64,000 bases of DNA from Lacrimispora algidixylanolytica (GTDB taxonomy: Bacteria > Bacillota > Clostridia > Lachnospirales > Lachnospiraceae). Shown here in pieces: positions 18,438 through 27,852 of this stretch. The stretch spans positions 124,001 to 188,000 of the forward strand of contig NZ_MCIA01000034.1 of assembly GCF_003609635.1 (NCBI RefSeq). The letters run 5' to 3'. The notes under the pieces are model-generated. The model worked only from the letters and a program-made list of their open reading frames with translations, did no database searches and was not told the DNA's origin. How positions within the stretch are numbered: position 1 is the first letter of the stretch; each line of letters opens with the position of its first letter. The position numbers and the translations under genes were made by a program.

Positions 18438-20672
18438 CTAAAGACGAACTTTACTACCTTTTCCATCCCGCTTACCAGCCTTTAACCGGTTTAGGTGTAC
18501 CTCTTTTTCTTTATATAAGATCACCGGATCTTCCCCTAAAAGATAAATTTCTTCCAACTCTTCTCCAGGAGACAACTTAATCCCTCGGAATCCTCTGGCA
18601 TTCTTCTTCATCTCAGATATTTCTTCCACTCTAAACCGCAGGAATATACCTGTTGAAGTCTGAAGCACCACATCTTGTTGCTGCTCTAAAATCTGTATAC
18701 TAATCACGGAATCATCGTCTTGAAGCTTTGTCGCTGCCACCGTCCGGTTATTTGTCTCAAACTCTTCTCCTGGTACCAGCTTAATAAGGGCCTGTTTTGT
18801 TGCAAACAGGAATTTGCGCCCTTTTAATCCACCCGCTTGAGATAAGTATATGATGTTTTCCTTTGTTCCGTCAAACTTACTTAAATTCTCAACAGGTGTC
18901 CCTTTATCCCTGAGTTTTCCTACAGGAACATCAAGCACTTTTATCTGATATAAGTTTCCTGTATTGGTGAAAATACAAATCTTATCCGTATTGAAACAGT
19001 TTACCACATACTGGCTCTCGGTTTCAATTGTTTCTTTGTTTCTTTCATACGTATTCTTATCAAGAATTTTGCAATAACCAAACCGGTCCATGACAAAAGT
19101 AACTTCCGATATGGAAACCGCTGTTTCGTCATAAACCGCTTCTTTGCCATCCTCAATTACAGTTCTTCTAGGTGTGGAATACTCCTCTTTTATGGCCTTA
19201 AGGTCGTCTTTAATCACGACATCCATGTTTTTTCTGTCGGAGAGTATTTTTTCATACAGAGCAATTTTCTGAAGAGTCTCTTTAAATTCCTTCTCCAATT
19301 GAAGGATCTCCAACCCAATCAACTTATAAAGGCGCATTTCCAATATAGCGCTGGCCTGCTTTTCGGTAAAGCAAAGCTTCTTTGCATCTTCATCAAGCCC
19401 ACTGACCCGGAATTTGATATTGGATACATCGCCAGTCATAAGGCAATTTTTTGCATCCTTTAAGTTCTTTGAACCTCTTAAAACTGCAATGATGAGATCG
19501 ATGATATCACAAGCTTTAATAAGACCTTCTTTAATCTCTTTTTTCTCTAGTTCCTTGCTTAAAAGAGCCTTGTATTTTTTCGTGGCATTTTCATACTGAA
19601 AATCCAGAAAGTTCTTCAATATCCCTTTTAAATTCAAGATTTCTGGTCTGCCGCCTGCAATGGCCAGCATATTGACGCCAAAGGTATCTTCCAGCTTTGT
19701 CTTCTTATAGAGAATGTTGCGGATCTTTTCTACATCCGCATCCTTACGCAGTTCCAGTACAATTCGAATTCCATCTTTATTGGACTGATTGGAGATATCC
19801 ACAACGTCCGTAAGCTTTTTGCTTTCTACCAAATCAACAATGTCTACCAGGAATTTATTAATCCCAGCACCTATCATGGTATAAGGGATTTCCGTAATCA
19901 GCAGCTTGTCTTTATCGGCTTTCCTTTTTCCAAGTTCCACTTCAATCCGACCACGAAGTTTGATCTTTCCCATACCGGTTTCATAAATAGCTGGCAAGTC
20001 ACTTTTGTTTGCTATAATGCCCCCCGTAGGAAAATCAGGACCAGGAAGATATTCCATCAGCTCCTGCACTGTTATCTCAGAATTATCGACATAAGCCATG
20101 ACTGCATCAATGACTTCTCCCAGATTATGAGAGGGGATACTGGTACTCATACCTACCGCAATTCCCTCAGCGCCATTTATTAAAAGATTGGGCACTCTCA
20201 CCGGAAGAACTTCCGGCTCCTGTTCCGTCTCGTCGTAGTTAGGTACGAAATCCACAGTCTTGTCCAGATCCCTTAAATAAACTTCCTCTGTAAACTTCTC
20301 AAGCCTTGCTTCCGTATAACGCATAGCCGCTGCTCCGTCCCCTTCTATGGAACCAAAGTTTCCATGTCCATTGACCAGGGGCATTCCCTTTTTAAATATC
20401 TGGGACATTACTACAAGGGTTTCATAAATGGAACTGTCACCATGGGGATGATACTTACCCATGGTATCACCCACGATACGCGCCGACTTCCTATGGGGCT
20501 TATCATGGTTTAAACGAAGTTCACTCATATCATATAATACACGCCGCTGAACGGGCTTTAATCCATCTCTGGCATCCGGGATCGCTCTAGCTGTGATAAC
20601 GCTCATGGAATAATTCATGTAGCTCTTCTGCATCACCTCGGAATACTCTGTTCTAATTATTTTTTCTGCCAT
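18438..20672 (-). CDS. parC: Topoisomerase IV / second gyrase-type subunit A
   Basis: The 744-aa protein starts with the type IIA breakage-rejoining domain. The quinolone-resistance region [12 protein letters not shown] is near residues 75-86 and the catalytic Tyr lies in [10 protein letters not shown] at about residue 119. The C-terminal beta-propeller is short, and there is no clear GyrA box; the protein ends DGKGSKVRL. This, plus the adjacent subunit B, suggests topoisomerase IV rather than main gyrase, though function cannot be fixed from sequence. Its Shine-Dalgarno (AGAGAGG) is the end of the last 52-bp tandem repeat upstream. Confidence 0.85.
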   Translation of the reverse strand: MAEKIIRTEYSEVMQKSYMNYSMSVITARAIPDARDGLKPVQRRVLYDMSELRLNHDKPHRKSARIVGDTMGKYHPHGDSSIYETLVVMSQIFKKGMPLVNGHGNFGSIEGDGAAAMRYTEARLEKFTEEVYLRDLDKTVDFVPNYDETEQEPEVLPVRVPNLLINGAEGIAVGMSTSIPSHNLGEVIDAVMAYVDNSEITVQELMEYLPGPDFPTGGIIANKSDLPAIYETGMGKIKLRGRIEVELGKRKADKDKLLITEIPYTMIGAGINKFLVDIVDLVESKKLTDVVDISNQSNKDGIRIVLELRKDADVEKIRNILYKKTKLEDTFGVNMLAIAGGRPEILNLKGILKNFLDFQYENATKKYKALLSKELEKKEIKEGLIKACDIIDLIIAVLRGSKNLKDAKNCLMTGDVSNIKFRVSGLDEDAKKLCFTEKQASAILEMRLYKLIGLEILQLEKEFKETLQKIALYEKILSDRKNMDVVIKDDLKAIKEEYSTPRRTVIEDGKEAVYDETAVSISEVTFVMDRFGYCKILDKNTYERNKETIETESQYVVNCFNTDKICIFTNTGNLYQIKVLDVPVGKLRDKGTPVENLSKFDGTKENIIYLSQAGGLKGRKFLFATKQALIKLVPGEEFETNNRTVAATKLQDDDSVISIQILEQQQDVVLQTSTGIFLRFRVEEISEMKKNARGFRGIKLSPGEELEEIYLLGEDPVILYKEKEVHLNRLKAGKRDGKGSKVRL

Positions 20673-20676
20673 ATTT

Positions 20677-20884
20677 CCTCTCTTTTGTCCATCTTTTCAG
20701 GACATCTAGGTATCCCTGGAAGGGGTTTCTCTCTTTTTGTCCATGTTCTCAGGGCATTTAGGTATCCCTGGAAGGAATTTCCTCTCTTTTGTCCATCTTT
20801 TCAGGACATCTAGGTATCCCTGGTAGGGGTTTCCTCTCTTTTGTCCATCTTCTCAGGACATTTAGGTATCCCTGGAAGGGGTTT
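20677..20884. repeat. Four tandem 52-bp repeats between parE and parC
   Basis: Four head-to-tail copies of exactly 52 bp occupy 20677-20728, 20729-20780, 20781-20832 and 20833-20884, filling almost the entire 220-bp gap. They differ by only a few bases each. On the sense (minus) strand each unit has TGTCC and GGACA arms of a small hairpin and ends with AGAGAGGAAA; the last unit thereby provides the parC RBS. Each also starts a possible 12-codon peptide (MDKREETP...) that ends in the next unit. Confidence 0.95.
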
Positions 20885-20892
20885 CCTACTCC

Positions 20893-22812
20893 TTATGCAT
20901 CAATTTCAGCTTCATCTGCATGCTCGTAAATAAACTTTCTTCTGGGGGCAACTTCACTTCCCATGAGCATTTCTGTAATTTCAGAAGCCATACGGGCATC
21001 TTCAATTTCTACCAGCTTAAGCACACGCCGATCCGGATCAAGAGTAGTTTCCCAAAGCTGTTCTGCGTCCATTTCTCCAAGACCTTTATAACGCTGGAGA
21101 GTAAAATCTCCCGAATGAGCTTTGCGATATCGCTCCAGATCTTTCTCATCATAGAGATACTGTTCCGCTCCTCGTTTAGGAATGACCTTAAATAAAGGAG
21201 GCATGGCGATATACACATGTCCATCGTAAATCAAATTTGGCATAAACCGATATAAAAAGGTTAAAAGAAGGGTATCAATATGACTTCCATCTACATCAGC
21301 ATCCGTCATTAATATGATCTTATCGTAACGCAGCTTAGTAATGTCAAAATCATTGCCATAGCCTTCTGAAAATCCGCATCCAAAGGTGTTAATCATTGTT
21401 TTTATCTCAGCATTGGCCAGAACCTTGTCTATAGAAGCCTTTTCTACATTTAAAATCTTGCCTCGGATAGGAAGAATGGCCTGAAACTGACGGTTACGGG
21501 CTGTCTTTGCAGAACCTCCAGCAGAATCTCCCTCTACAATGAAGATCTCACACTTTTGTACATCCCTGCTTTCACAGTTTGCAAGCTTTCCGTTGCTGTC
21601 AAAAGAAAACCTCGATTTAGACAACATGTTTGTCTTTGCCTTTTCCTCGGCTTTTCGAATCTTTGCGGATTTTTCGGCACAGCTAATCACTGCCTTTAAC
21701 ACTTCTAAATTACGGTCAAAATATCGTTCAAGTTCCTCACCTGCCACGGAAAAAACTGCTTTCGTGGCATCCGCACTTGCAAGCTTTGTCTTTGTCTGCC
21801 CTTCAAAGATTGGATCTGGATGTTTGATCGCTACGACAGCCGTCATACCATTTCTGGTATCAGCCCCTGTAAAGTTAGTATCCTTTTCCTTTAAGATCCC
21901 CAGTTCCTTTGCATAACTGTTAATCATCTGGGTAAAACGGGTCTTAAAGCCAGCCAGATGGGTTCCGCCCTCCTGAGTAAAGATATTATTACAAAATCCC
22001 AGTATGTTTTCCTCAAAAGTATCAACGAACTGGAGTGCTATCTCCACCTCAACTTTATCAACGGTCCCTTTAAAATAGATGGGATCGTGCATCTTATCTT
22101 TCCCATCATTTAATTCTTTTACATAGGCAACGATTCCCTCAGGTTCATGATATACAACCGTCTCTTCTTCGCTTCGCCTTTTATTCACATAAGTAATCCT
22201 CAAGTTAGGGTTTAAATATGCGGTTTCATGAAGACGGCTTTTAATCCAATCTGCTTTAAAATATGTCTTCTCAAAAATTTCTCCATCCGGAAGAAAGTTA
22301 ATCTCTGTTCCGGTCGCTTTTGTCTTGCCTAACGTAGGAAGCAGGCCATCCTCCAGATCTACCGTTGGTATGCCCCGCTCATATGCATCATAATGAATCA
22401 GACCGTTCTTATATATTTTAACTTTCATGTGGACAGACAGTGCATTCACAACAGAGGAACCGACTCCATGAAGACCGCCACTGGTTTTATAGGCATCATT
22501 GTCAAATTTACCACCTGCATGAAGGGTAGATAAAACCACACGCTCAGCAGAAACGCCTTTTTTATGCATCTCCACGGGGATTCCTCGACCAGAATCCTTA
22601 ACTGTACAAGAGCCATCTGTCTCTAGCGTCACCCATATCTGGTCACAGTAACCAGCAAGATGCTCGTCCACCGCATTATCTACTATTTCGTAAATTAAAT
22701 GATTTAATCCTTTTGTCCCTACACTGCCTATATACATTCCAGGACGTTTTCGTACCGCCTCAAGGCCTTCCAATACGGTAATGCTTTCCGCATTATACTG
22801 CGTTTTCGCCAT
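20893..22812 (-). CDS. parE: Topoisomerase IV / second gyrase-type subunit B
   Basis: The ATG at 22812 has GGAGGAG 4 nt upstream and gives 639 aa; a start five codons earlier is less likely. The GHKL ATPase part shows EIVDNAVDEHLAGY, DSGRGIPV and GLHGVGSSVVNALS. The TOPRIM part shows EGDSAGGSA and DADVDGSHI, and the C-terminus has RYKGLGEMDAEQLW. It supplies ATP hydrolysis and metal-dependent cleavage for the A subunit encoded downstream. It has its own promoter and is separated from parC by the tandem repeats. Confidence 0.9.
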   Translation of the reverse strand: MAKTQYNAESITVLEGLEAVRKRPGMYIGSVGTKGLNHLIYEIVDNAVDEHLAGYCDQIWVTLETDGSCTVKDSGRGIPVEMHKKGVSAERVVLSTLHAGGKFDNDAYKTSGGLHGVGSSVVNALSVHMKVKIYKNGLIHYDAYERGIPTVDLEDGLLPTLGKTKATGTEINFLPDGEIFEKTYFKADWIKSRLHETAYLNPNLRITYVNKRRSEEETVVYHEPEGIVAYVKELNDGKDKMHDPIYFKGTVDKVEVEIALQFVDTFEENILGFCNNIFTQEGGTHLAGFKTRFTQMINSYAKELGILKEKDTNFTGADTRNGMTAVVAIKHPDPIFEGQTKTKLASADATKAVFSVAGEELERYFDRNLEVLKAVISCAEKSAKIRKAEEKAKTNMLSKSRFSFDSNGKLANCESRDVQKCEIFIVEGDSAGGSAKTARNRQFQAILPIRGKILNVEKASIDKVLANAEIKTMINTFGCGFSEGYGNDFDITKLRYDKIILMTDADVDGSHIDTLLLTFLYRFMPNLIYDGHVYIAMPPLFKVIPKRGAEQYLYDEKDLERYRKAHSGDFTLQRYKGLGEMDAEQLWETTLDPDRRVLKLVEIEDARMASEITEMLMGSEVAPRRKFIYEHADEAEIDA

Positions 22813-22845
22813 GATACTCCTCCACATTTCGTATAATCAAACTCC

Positions 22846-22875
22846 ATTATACAATGCTTTTTCCATTTTTGGCAA
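22846..22875 (-). promoter_or_regulatory. Promoter of parE-parC
   Basis: On the minus strand TTGCCA (22870-22875) and TATAAT (22846-22851) are 18 bp apart, 34 bp before the parE start codon. Confidence 0.75.
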
Positions 22876-22913
22876 GTTACTAACATTCTTTTTCCATTTT
22901 TTGTAAATATCTA

Positions 22914-22943
22914 TTGATTTCTTTTAGATTCTTATGATATAAT
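22914..22943 (+). promoter_or_regulatory. Promoter of tRNA-Gly
   Basis: TTGATT at 22914-22919 and TATAAT at 22938-22943 with an 18-bp spacer, 24 bp before the tRNA. It is divergent from the parE promoter. Confidence 0.75.
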
Positions 22944-22966
22944 CATTAATGGATTAAAACCATTAA

Positions 22967-23037
<71 letters not shown>

Positions 23038-23047
23038 TCTTTTTTTG

Positions 23048-23091
23048 CCCTGACATACGCAAGGAACCCCTTGTGCACGTCAGGGTTTTTT
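23048..23091 (+). terminator. Terminator after tRNA-Gly
   Basis: CCCTGAC pairs with GTCAGGG, with an inner GCAAGG/CCTTGTGC stem, followed by TTTTTT. Confidence 0.9.
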
Positions 23092-23193
23092 AGTTCCTTT
23101 TTCAAAATAATAATTTCATTCGACTTATCTAGATAGCATCGCCTACCAAAACACATATATTAGTATAAAACACAATGATTGGTGACGAATCAA

Positions 23194-23661
23194 ATGTCTG
23201 ATTCATACGACTTAAATGTTACTCCGGTTACTTCTTACACTCCCACTTTTCCACATGATTACGGCCCAAACCCATTTATTATTGATCTGAGCAAAGATGC
23301 ACAGCAAAATGATTATTACCGTTCAACCCTGTGGACAGGAAATCAATTGCAGCTTACATTAATGAGCATTCCTGTACATGAGCTTATTGGCATGGAAGTA
23401 CATCCTGATCACGATCAGATTATACGAATCGAAGAGGGGGTAGGTCTAATCCAATTCGGGGAAAATAAATTCTCACTGTATGATCAATATCTGGCATTTT
23501 CGGACTATGTCGTTTTTGTACCTGCTGGCACATGGCACAACATTGTTAATATCGGTAATGAGCCGCTTAAAATATCATCCATCTACGCACCCCCCAATTA
23601 TCCAAGGAATATGCTGCAGGAAACAAAAACATCAGAACCCGTTTTAGGAAATACGCTTTAA
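23194..23661 (+). CDS. Cupin domain protein
   Basis: The ATG at 23194 gives 155 aa and has GGTGA about 8 nt upstream; a TTG at 23179 would add five residues but has no RBS. The centre shows the two cupin motifs: EVHPDHDQIIRIEEGVG with metal-binding histidines and glutamate, and VPAGTWHNIVN with a further histidine. It resembles the mannose-6-phosphate isomerase-like cupins, whose substrate cannot be assigned. It stands alone between tRNA-Gly and the acylphosphatase operon. Confidence 0.85.
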   Translation: MSDSYDLNVTPVTSYTPTFPHDYGPNPFIIDLSKDAQQNDYYRSTLWTGNQLQLTLMSIPVHELIGMEVHPDHDQIIRIEEGVGLIQFGENKFSLYDQYLAFSDYVVFVPAGTWHNIVNIGNEPLKISSIYAPPNYPRNMLQETKTSEPVLGNTL

Positions 23662-23755
23662 GAGATCGCAGTAATTGCGTTATACTGGCAGTTTTCCTCA
23701 GAAATGCAAAATCTTATTCAAGTTTTTTTACTTAACTAAAATTATTAATGCTTTT

Positions 23756-23786
23756 CAAAAAAGGACTGCACTTAAAGCGCAGTCCT
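23756..23786 (-). terminator. Terminator after acylphosphatase
   Basis: On the minus strand AGGACTGC pairs with GCAGTCCT and is followed by TTTTTT. Confidence 0.85.
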
Positions 23787-23801
23787 CTTATTCTTCACAT
23801 C

Positions 23802-24077
23802 CTACATGATATGAAATCCTTTTTCTTCTATTACAAGCATCCGATCCATCTGAATGTCCTTTATGACAATGAATCGGTCATTTCGCAGTTCCTGAATTAG
23901 TTTTTCTATCCCATTTTCGGTTCCTTGGAGTTCCATTTCTACACGACCGTCATCCAAATTTTTAACCCAGCCTGTGATACTAAGGCTAGGCGCAAGATAC
24001 CTCACCCGGTATCGGAACCCTACCCCTTGTACTCTTCCGCTGACACAAATTCGTTTACGAACAGTTTCCCCGATCAT
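23802..24077 (-). CDS. acyP: Acylphosphatase
   Basis: The ATG at 24077 with AGGTGG 5 nt upstream gives 91 aa, the usual length; a GTG three codons earlier is less likely. The phosphate-binding loop GRVQGVGFR carries the catalytic arginine and GWVKNLDDGRVE the catalytic asparagine. The enzyme hydrolyses acyl phosphates. It is 9 bp downstream of the EAL-domain gene, so both are probably co-transcribed. Confidence 0.93.
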   Translation of the reverse strand: MIGETVRKRICVSGRVQGVGFRYRVRYLAPSLSITGWVKNLDDGRVEMELQGTENGIEKLIQELRNDRFIVIKDIQMDRMLVIEEKGFHIM

Positions 24078-24086
24078 TCGCACCAC

Positions 24087-26240
24087 CTATTCCCCTGTAT
24101 CTACAGGCATCAAACATTCATCTTCCTTTTCGATAAGCATCTGCTCAAATTCCTTGATTGGCATGGCTTTGGAAAAAACGTAACCTTGAATCACATCACA
24201 CCCAGCGGATTTTAGAAATTCAACTGTTTCCACATATTCTACGCCCTCTGCGATGGTCTTAATCTTTAACTCTTTTGCCATATTTATAATATTAGAAATT
24301 ACAATACGTTCTCTGCTGATATCACTGCTTTTTCTAAAAAACATAATGTCCAACTTAAGAACATCAATTTTTAAATTCTTTAACAAGTTCAAGGAAGAGT
24401 AACCAGAACCAAAGTCATCGAGGGAACAGACAAATCCTTTTTCATTAAGCCTTTTTACCAGACGATTAAACATGGCATCATCATTGAGCAGGACTGTTTC
24501 CGTAAATTCCAGCTCCAGCAGTCCATCAGGTATCTCGTACTTATTTTTGATTTCTCCATAAAAATCCACAAAATCTTCCCGAAGCATTCCTATCTTTGAT
24601 ACATTAACAGCAATATTTACAGGAGGTCTGCCTGCCGCTAAGTAATTGTGAAGCCACTGACAGGATTTCTCAAACATATATCGGTCAAGAAGTACAATCT
24701 TGCCTGCCCGTTCCATGATTGGGATAAACTGGCCTGGCGGTATGGTTCCTTTTCTTGGGTTCTCCCATCTTACAAGAGCCTCTCCTCCCACAATTCGATT
24801 CTCTTTTTGGATGGATACCTTTGGTTGAACAAATATTTTAAACTCCTGGTTGCGCAGCGCCCGGTCGATTTCTGATTCCAGCTCAGATTCAAACAGGACG
24901 CGGTTCCTGATTTCTTTGTTATAGAATCCAAATGGATTCCCCGGTAGACCTTTTACATTCTTCTGTGCAATATTGGCTTTATCTACAATCTGATCGATGG
25001 AGAGTTCTTCAACATCAGTTTCTTCAATACAATATGCTCCCATACTTAGTTCCATGGGAATTTTTTTATTATAGGGCAGATAGCGATCTTGAAATAAGGT
25101 AACAAGCTTTTGAAACCATTCCTCCATCTCTTCTCTGGTTTTATATTTATAAAGCCCAGCAAAATTATCCGCTGATATTCTACAGTAAAGAGTATCAGGC
25201 CCACCATAATCACGAAATAAGTTTGCAAGGGAAATTAAAACCTTATCCCCCTCCTCATATCCTAATATATCATTCATAAATTTGAACTTTTTAATATCAC
25301 AGTACCACACTGCATAGGTTTCTGACTTCTCCTTTCGCAACTTTTTTTCCATCTCGTGCTTAAAAGAAGAATAATTTCTGGTTCCGGTGACGCTGTCCCC
25401 ATAAGCCAGCTTTATTAATGTTTTTTGATTTTTATTGATGATTAAAAACTGGCGATAGAAAAAGGAAAGAAACAAAACGCAAGATAACAAAATCATGACT
25501 CCCACCCCGATTGTCATTTCCAAATACCTGACGTAAAAATTGGGTTGTGGAAAGACATTAAGGAGATACCAGTCATTGACCCCTAAAGGCATTACAACCA
25601 CAGTTTGTCTCTTCTTGTCCTGGGTTTTGATATTAAAAGAAGCCTGTTCATTGGCCTTTATTGCTTGTTCTATCTGGGTTCTTATTTTCGTTGCTTCTAT
25701 AATGGAATAATATGCCCGGTTAGAACCAGCAACCTCTTTTCCCTGTTTATCAAGAATCACAAGCAGGCCTTCTCCTGCTAGCGCCATGGTGCTAACAATA
25801 TTACTGAGAATTTCACCCGTGTTTTTAACATAAATCATTCCGATGGCATGGTTTGTATCATCTCTGACAGCCACTTTATAGCAGCCTTGGACACTATCCC
25901 CTGCTTTCTGACTATCATTGTCCATAAAGCCTATCTTCATAGAAGGGTTTCCTTCATTTATTTTATCTATGATACTATTAATTCCATCTTTACTATGTAT
26001 TCCGCCTAAGCCAAAACTTACGGATAACCCGCTCAGGATTTTAAGTTCTTCCTCAAGCCTGCTTTTTATTGTGGATTGATTTTGTTTCGCTGCATTATAA
26101 AAATAGGTAATTTTCTCCTGTTCATTCTTCTCCATCATATAAATTAAAAATGAAAAACAACTTATGGTGAATGCCAGGCAGAGAAGTACCGGAATAAGCA
26201 TATTTTTCTGTTTCATATTCCAATTTTCCATCTTTTGCAT
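24087..26240 (-). CDS. Membrane GGDEF-EAL protein, probable c-di-GMP phosphodiesterase
   Basis: The ATG at 26240 is chosen because GAGGAG lies 9 nt upstream (717 aa). Two membrane segments, about residues 14-36 and 240-270, enclose an outside sensor part of about 200 residues resembling a Cache domain. The GGDEF domain is degenerate: the catalytic loop reads SADNF. The EAL domain is complete, with GGEALVRW, ELEFTETVLL and LDDFGSGYSSLN. The protein most likely hydrolyses c-di-GMP, with the GGDEF part as a regulatory domain. It is in an operon with acylphosphatase. Confidence 0.88.
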   Translation of the reverse strand: MQKMENWNMKQKNMLIPVLLCLAFTISCFSFLIYMMEKNEQEKITYFYNAAKQNQSTIKSRLEEELKILSGLSVSFGLGGIHSKDGINSIIDKINEGNPSMKIGFMDNDSQKAGDSVQGCYKVAVRDDTNHAIGMIYVKNTGEILSNIVSTMALAGEGLLVILDKQGKEVAGSNRAYYSIIEATKIRTQIEQAIKANEQASFNIKTQDKKRQTVVVMPLGVNDWYLLNVFPQPNFYVRYLEMTIGVGVMILLSCVLFLSFFYRQFLIINKNQKTLIKLAYGDSVTGTRNYSSFKHEMEKKLRKEKSETYAVWYCDIKKFKFMNDILGYEEGDKVLISLANLFRDYGGPDTLYCRISADNFAGLYKYKTREEMEEWFQKLVTLFQDRYLPYNKKIPMELSMGAYCIEETDVEELSIDQIVDKANIAQKNVKGLPGNPFGFYNKEIRNRVLFESELESEIDRALRNQEFKIFVQPKVSIQKENRIVGGEALVRWENPRKGTIPPGQFIPIMERAGKIVLLDRYMFEKSCQWLHNYLAAGRPPVNIAVNVSKIGMLREDFVDFYGEIKNKYEIPDGLLELEFTETVLLNDDAMFNRLVKRLNEKGFVCSLDDFGSGYSSLNLLKNLKIDVLKLDIMFFRKSSDISRERIVISNIINMAKELKIKTIAEGVEYVETVEFLKSAGCDVIQGYVFSKAMPIKEFEQMLIEKEDECLMPVDTGE

Positions 26241-26354
26241 ATATGCTGACTCCTCAATTTTAAGCATCTGACCCAATAACTACTAGTTTCATTATAGCTT
26301 TTTATGGAAGTTTTAGCAATCTTTATGTAATCTTACTTATTTCAGGAAAAAGCA

Positions 26355-26383
26355 TTGATTTTCCGAAGATTAGATGTTATAAT
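26355..26383 (+). promoter_or_regulatory. Promoter of tRNA-Thr
   Basis: TTGATT at 26355-26360 and TATAAT at 26378-26383 have a 17-bp spacer. Confidence 0.8.
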
Positions 26384-26418
26384 ATCAAAGGTTTTGATGC
26401 TATATCATTAACCGGATT

Positions 26419-26491
26419 GCTTCCGTAGCGCAGTTGGTAGCGCAACGCATTCGTAATGCGTAGGTCGGGGGTTCGAGTCCCCCCGAAAGCT
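26419..26491 (+). tRNA. tRNA-Thr (CGT)
   Basis: The anticodon stem ACGCA/TGCGT encloses TTCGTAA, giving anticodon CGT for ACG codons. The T arm is GGGGG/CCCCC around TTCGAGT. The acceptor stem GCTTCCG/CGAAAGC has one mismatch, C5 against A68. The CCA end is not encoded. Confidence 0.93.
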
Positions 26492-26500
26492 TTCACAGGA

Positions 26501-26525
26501 AACCTTGATTATTCAAGGTTTTTTC
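26501..26525 (+). terminator. Terminator after tRNA-Thr
   Basis: AACCTTGA pairs with TCAAGGTT, followed by TTTTTT. Confidence 0.88.
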
Positions 26526-26550
26526 TATTTTATACACACTTTTTTCTTTC

Positions 26551-26811
26551 TTACTCTCTTTGTTTTCCATTTATTCCGGCTGATATCCCACTAGATTCCC
26601 TAATGTAAGGCGTTTCTTTTTCATGTTTTATGTACCTGTAAAAGCTGTATTTTTTATCAGCACTTCTGCCTCCCTCTTTATTTACTATAAAGTATGGACG
26701 TTTATTAATGTCTGATGTTAAGTTGCGCTTATCAAGCACACAATCATCTCCTATAAACATCATGGTGGCAAATGTTCTGCTTGTAAACTGACAATCCCAT
26801 TTTAAACACAA
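26551..26811 (-). pseudogene. Uncharacterised ORF, probably a gene fragment
   Basis: The 86-residue frame opens CLKWDCQFTSRTFATMMFIG and has a basic C-terminus. I do not recognise the family and see no convincing RBS. Just upstream, a different frame reads VAAGVDLAEFGDNIVFK and runs into this region, so a single frameshift would join the two into a longer protein. I read it as a decayed gene, but a small real gene is possible. It lies in the decayed stretch after tRNA-Thr. Confidence 0.35.
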
Positions 26812-27043
26812 TGTTGTCTCCGAATTCTGCGAGGTCTACGCCTGCTGCAACCACATAAAATACCATATCACCAAATTTGAGTTTTCAATATTTCTCGAAT
26901 TTATCCTTTTTTCCGTTATATGAGCAATAAAATAAGCCCCATTAAAGGACTAGTCTACAATTTTAATTAGTTAGCGAAACATAGTAGGAAAGAAGCACCC
27001 TAATTTAGAATACTGCTTTCATGCTTAAATGCATTATTTATTA

Positions 27044-27127
27044 TTAATTACCCCATATAACAAAACAAAATGGGTGCCCAGCAGGATCAAGCATAGTGAC
27101 CCTTCCTAATTTTGAAAAATAATTAGA
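27044..27127 (-). pseudogene. C-terminal remnant of a VOC (glyoxalase-like) protein
   Basis: The minus strand holds an open frame of 27 residues ending in a stop at 27044. It reads GRVTMLDPAGHPFCFVIWGN, the classic last strand of a VOC/glyoxalase-like domain (D-P-x-G-x-P-F). A stop codon closes the frame immediately upstream and no N-terminal part is recognisable. It is therefore a gene remnant. The rest of 26812-27256 holds no gene that I can support. Confidence 0.65.
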
Positions 27128-27256
27128 ATTACAAAATTATGAATCTGAACTTGAGCACTTAACGGTTAAGTACAGATTACCAAATCGAATCCTACAATAA
27201 TAATCCAATGGATACACTAATTTATATGCAGTTAGATTTACTTAATTAATTGGAAT

Positions 27257-27649
27257 TTATTTATATTTCGGATATTCAGGAAGTAGGTCTATTAATCTGC
27301 TTGTTCTTCCTTCTTCGTCAAGCAAAACTAGAATATTCTCTACGTCTCCCCCCAAATGCATCATAAACTCACGGCATGCTCCACAAGATGGAATTACTTT
27401 CCCATCTTTATAAACAGACACGATTCTAGCAATTTCACTTTCCCCGTTTGTGAGCATTGTACCTATTGCATTTCTTTCTGCACACATACCAAGCGACCCA
27501 TCTGTATCTATGCATATTCCTTTATATATATTACCCTTCTTTGTCAATAATGCTGAAGCAACGCTTCCCACCCACATTTTACTTGAAACACCATATGGAT
27601 TAATCACATTCATTGCTTCTTCATATAACATTTCCCATTTTTCATCCAT
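27257..27649 (-). CDS. Cytidine deaminase family protein
   Basis: The 130-aa protein has the zinc-dependent deaminase motifs MCAERNAI (C-A-E) and PSCGACREFM (P-C-x2-C). These match tetrameric cytidine deaminases and the related blasticidin-S deaminases. The enzyme would convert cytidine to uridine or act on a nucleoside analogue. A promoter of the dispersed palindromic-element type lies at 27686-27714, 36 bp before the start. Confidence 0.85.
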   Translation of the reverse strand: MDEKWEMLYEEAMNVINPYGVSSKMWVGSVASALLTKKGNIYKGICIDTDGSLGMCAERNAIGTMLTNGESEIARIVSVYKDGKVIPSCGACREFMMHLGGDVENILVLLDEEGRTSRLIDLLPEYPKYK

Positions 27650-27685
27650 ACTTTTATCCTCTATAAATACCGATTTTTAAAATTA

Positions 27686-27718
27686 ATGATACACCAATAA
27701 CTACTAACTATCAATATT
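27686..27718 (-). promoter_or_regulatory. Element-borne promoter for the deaminase gene (copy 1)
   Basis: On the minus strand TTGATA (27709-27714), a 17-bp spacer starting GTTAGTAG, and TATCAT (27686-27691). The sequence AATATTGATAGTTAGTAG belongs to a family found ahead of several genes in this window. Confidence 0.7.
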
Positions 27719-27852
27719 TTGATGGAAGTTAATTTAGAAAGTACTTTTTACTGGTCAGAATTTTTTTGTTAAATTAAATATTCTTTTCATTGACTATGAA
27801 AAGTGCTAATATAAAAATAAATATAAGGAATCCATGGGAGGAAGCAAATATA

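Noticed and set aside
20677-20884. CRISPR array
   Set aside because: The 52-bp units are contiguous with no unique spacers and no cas genes are nearby.
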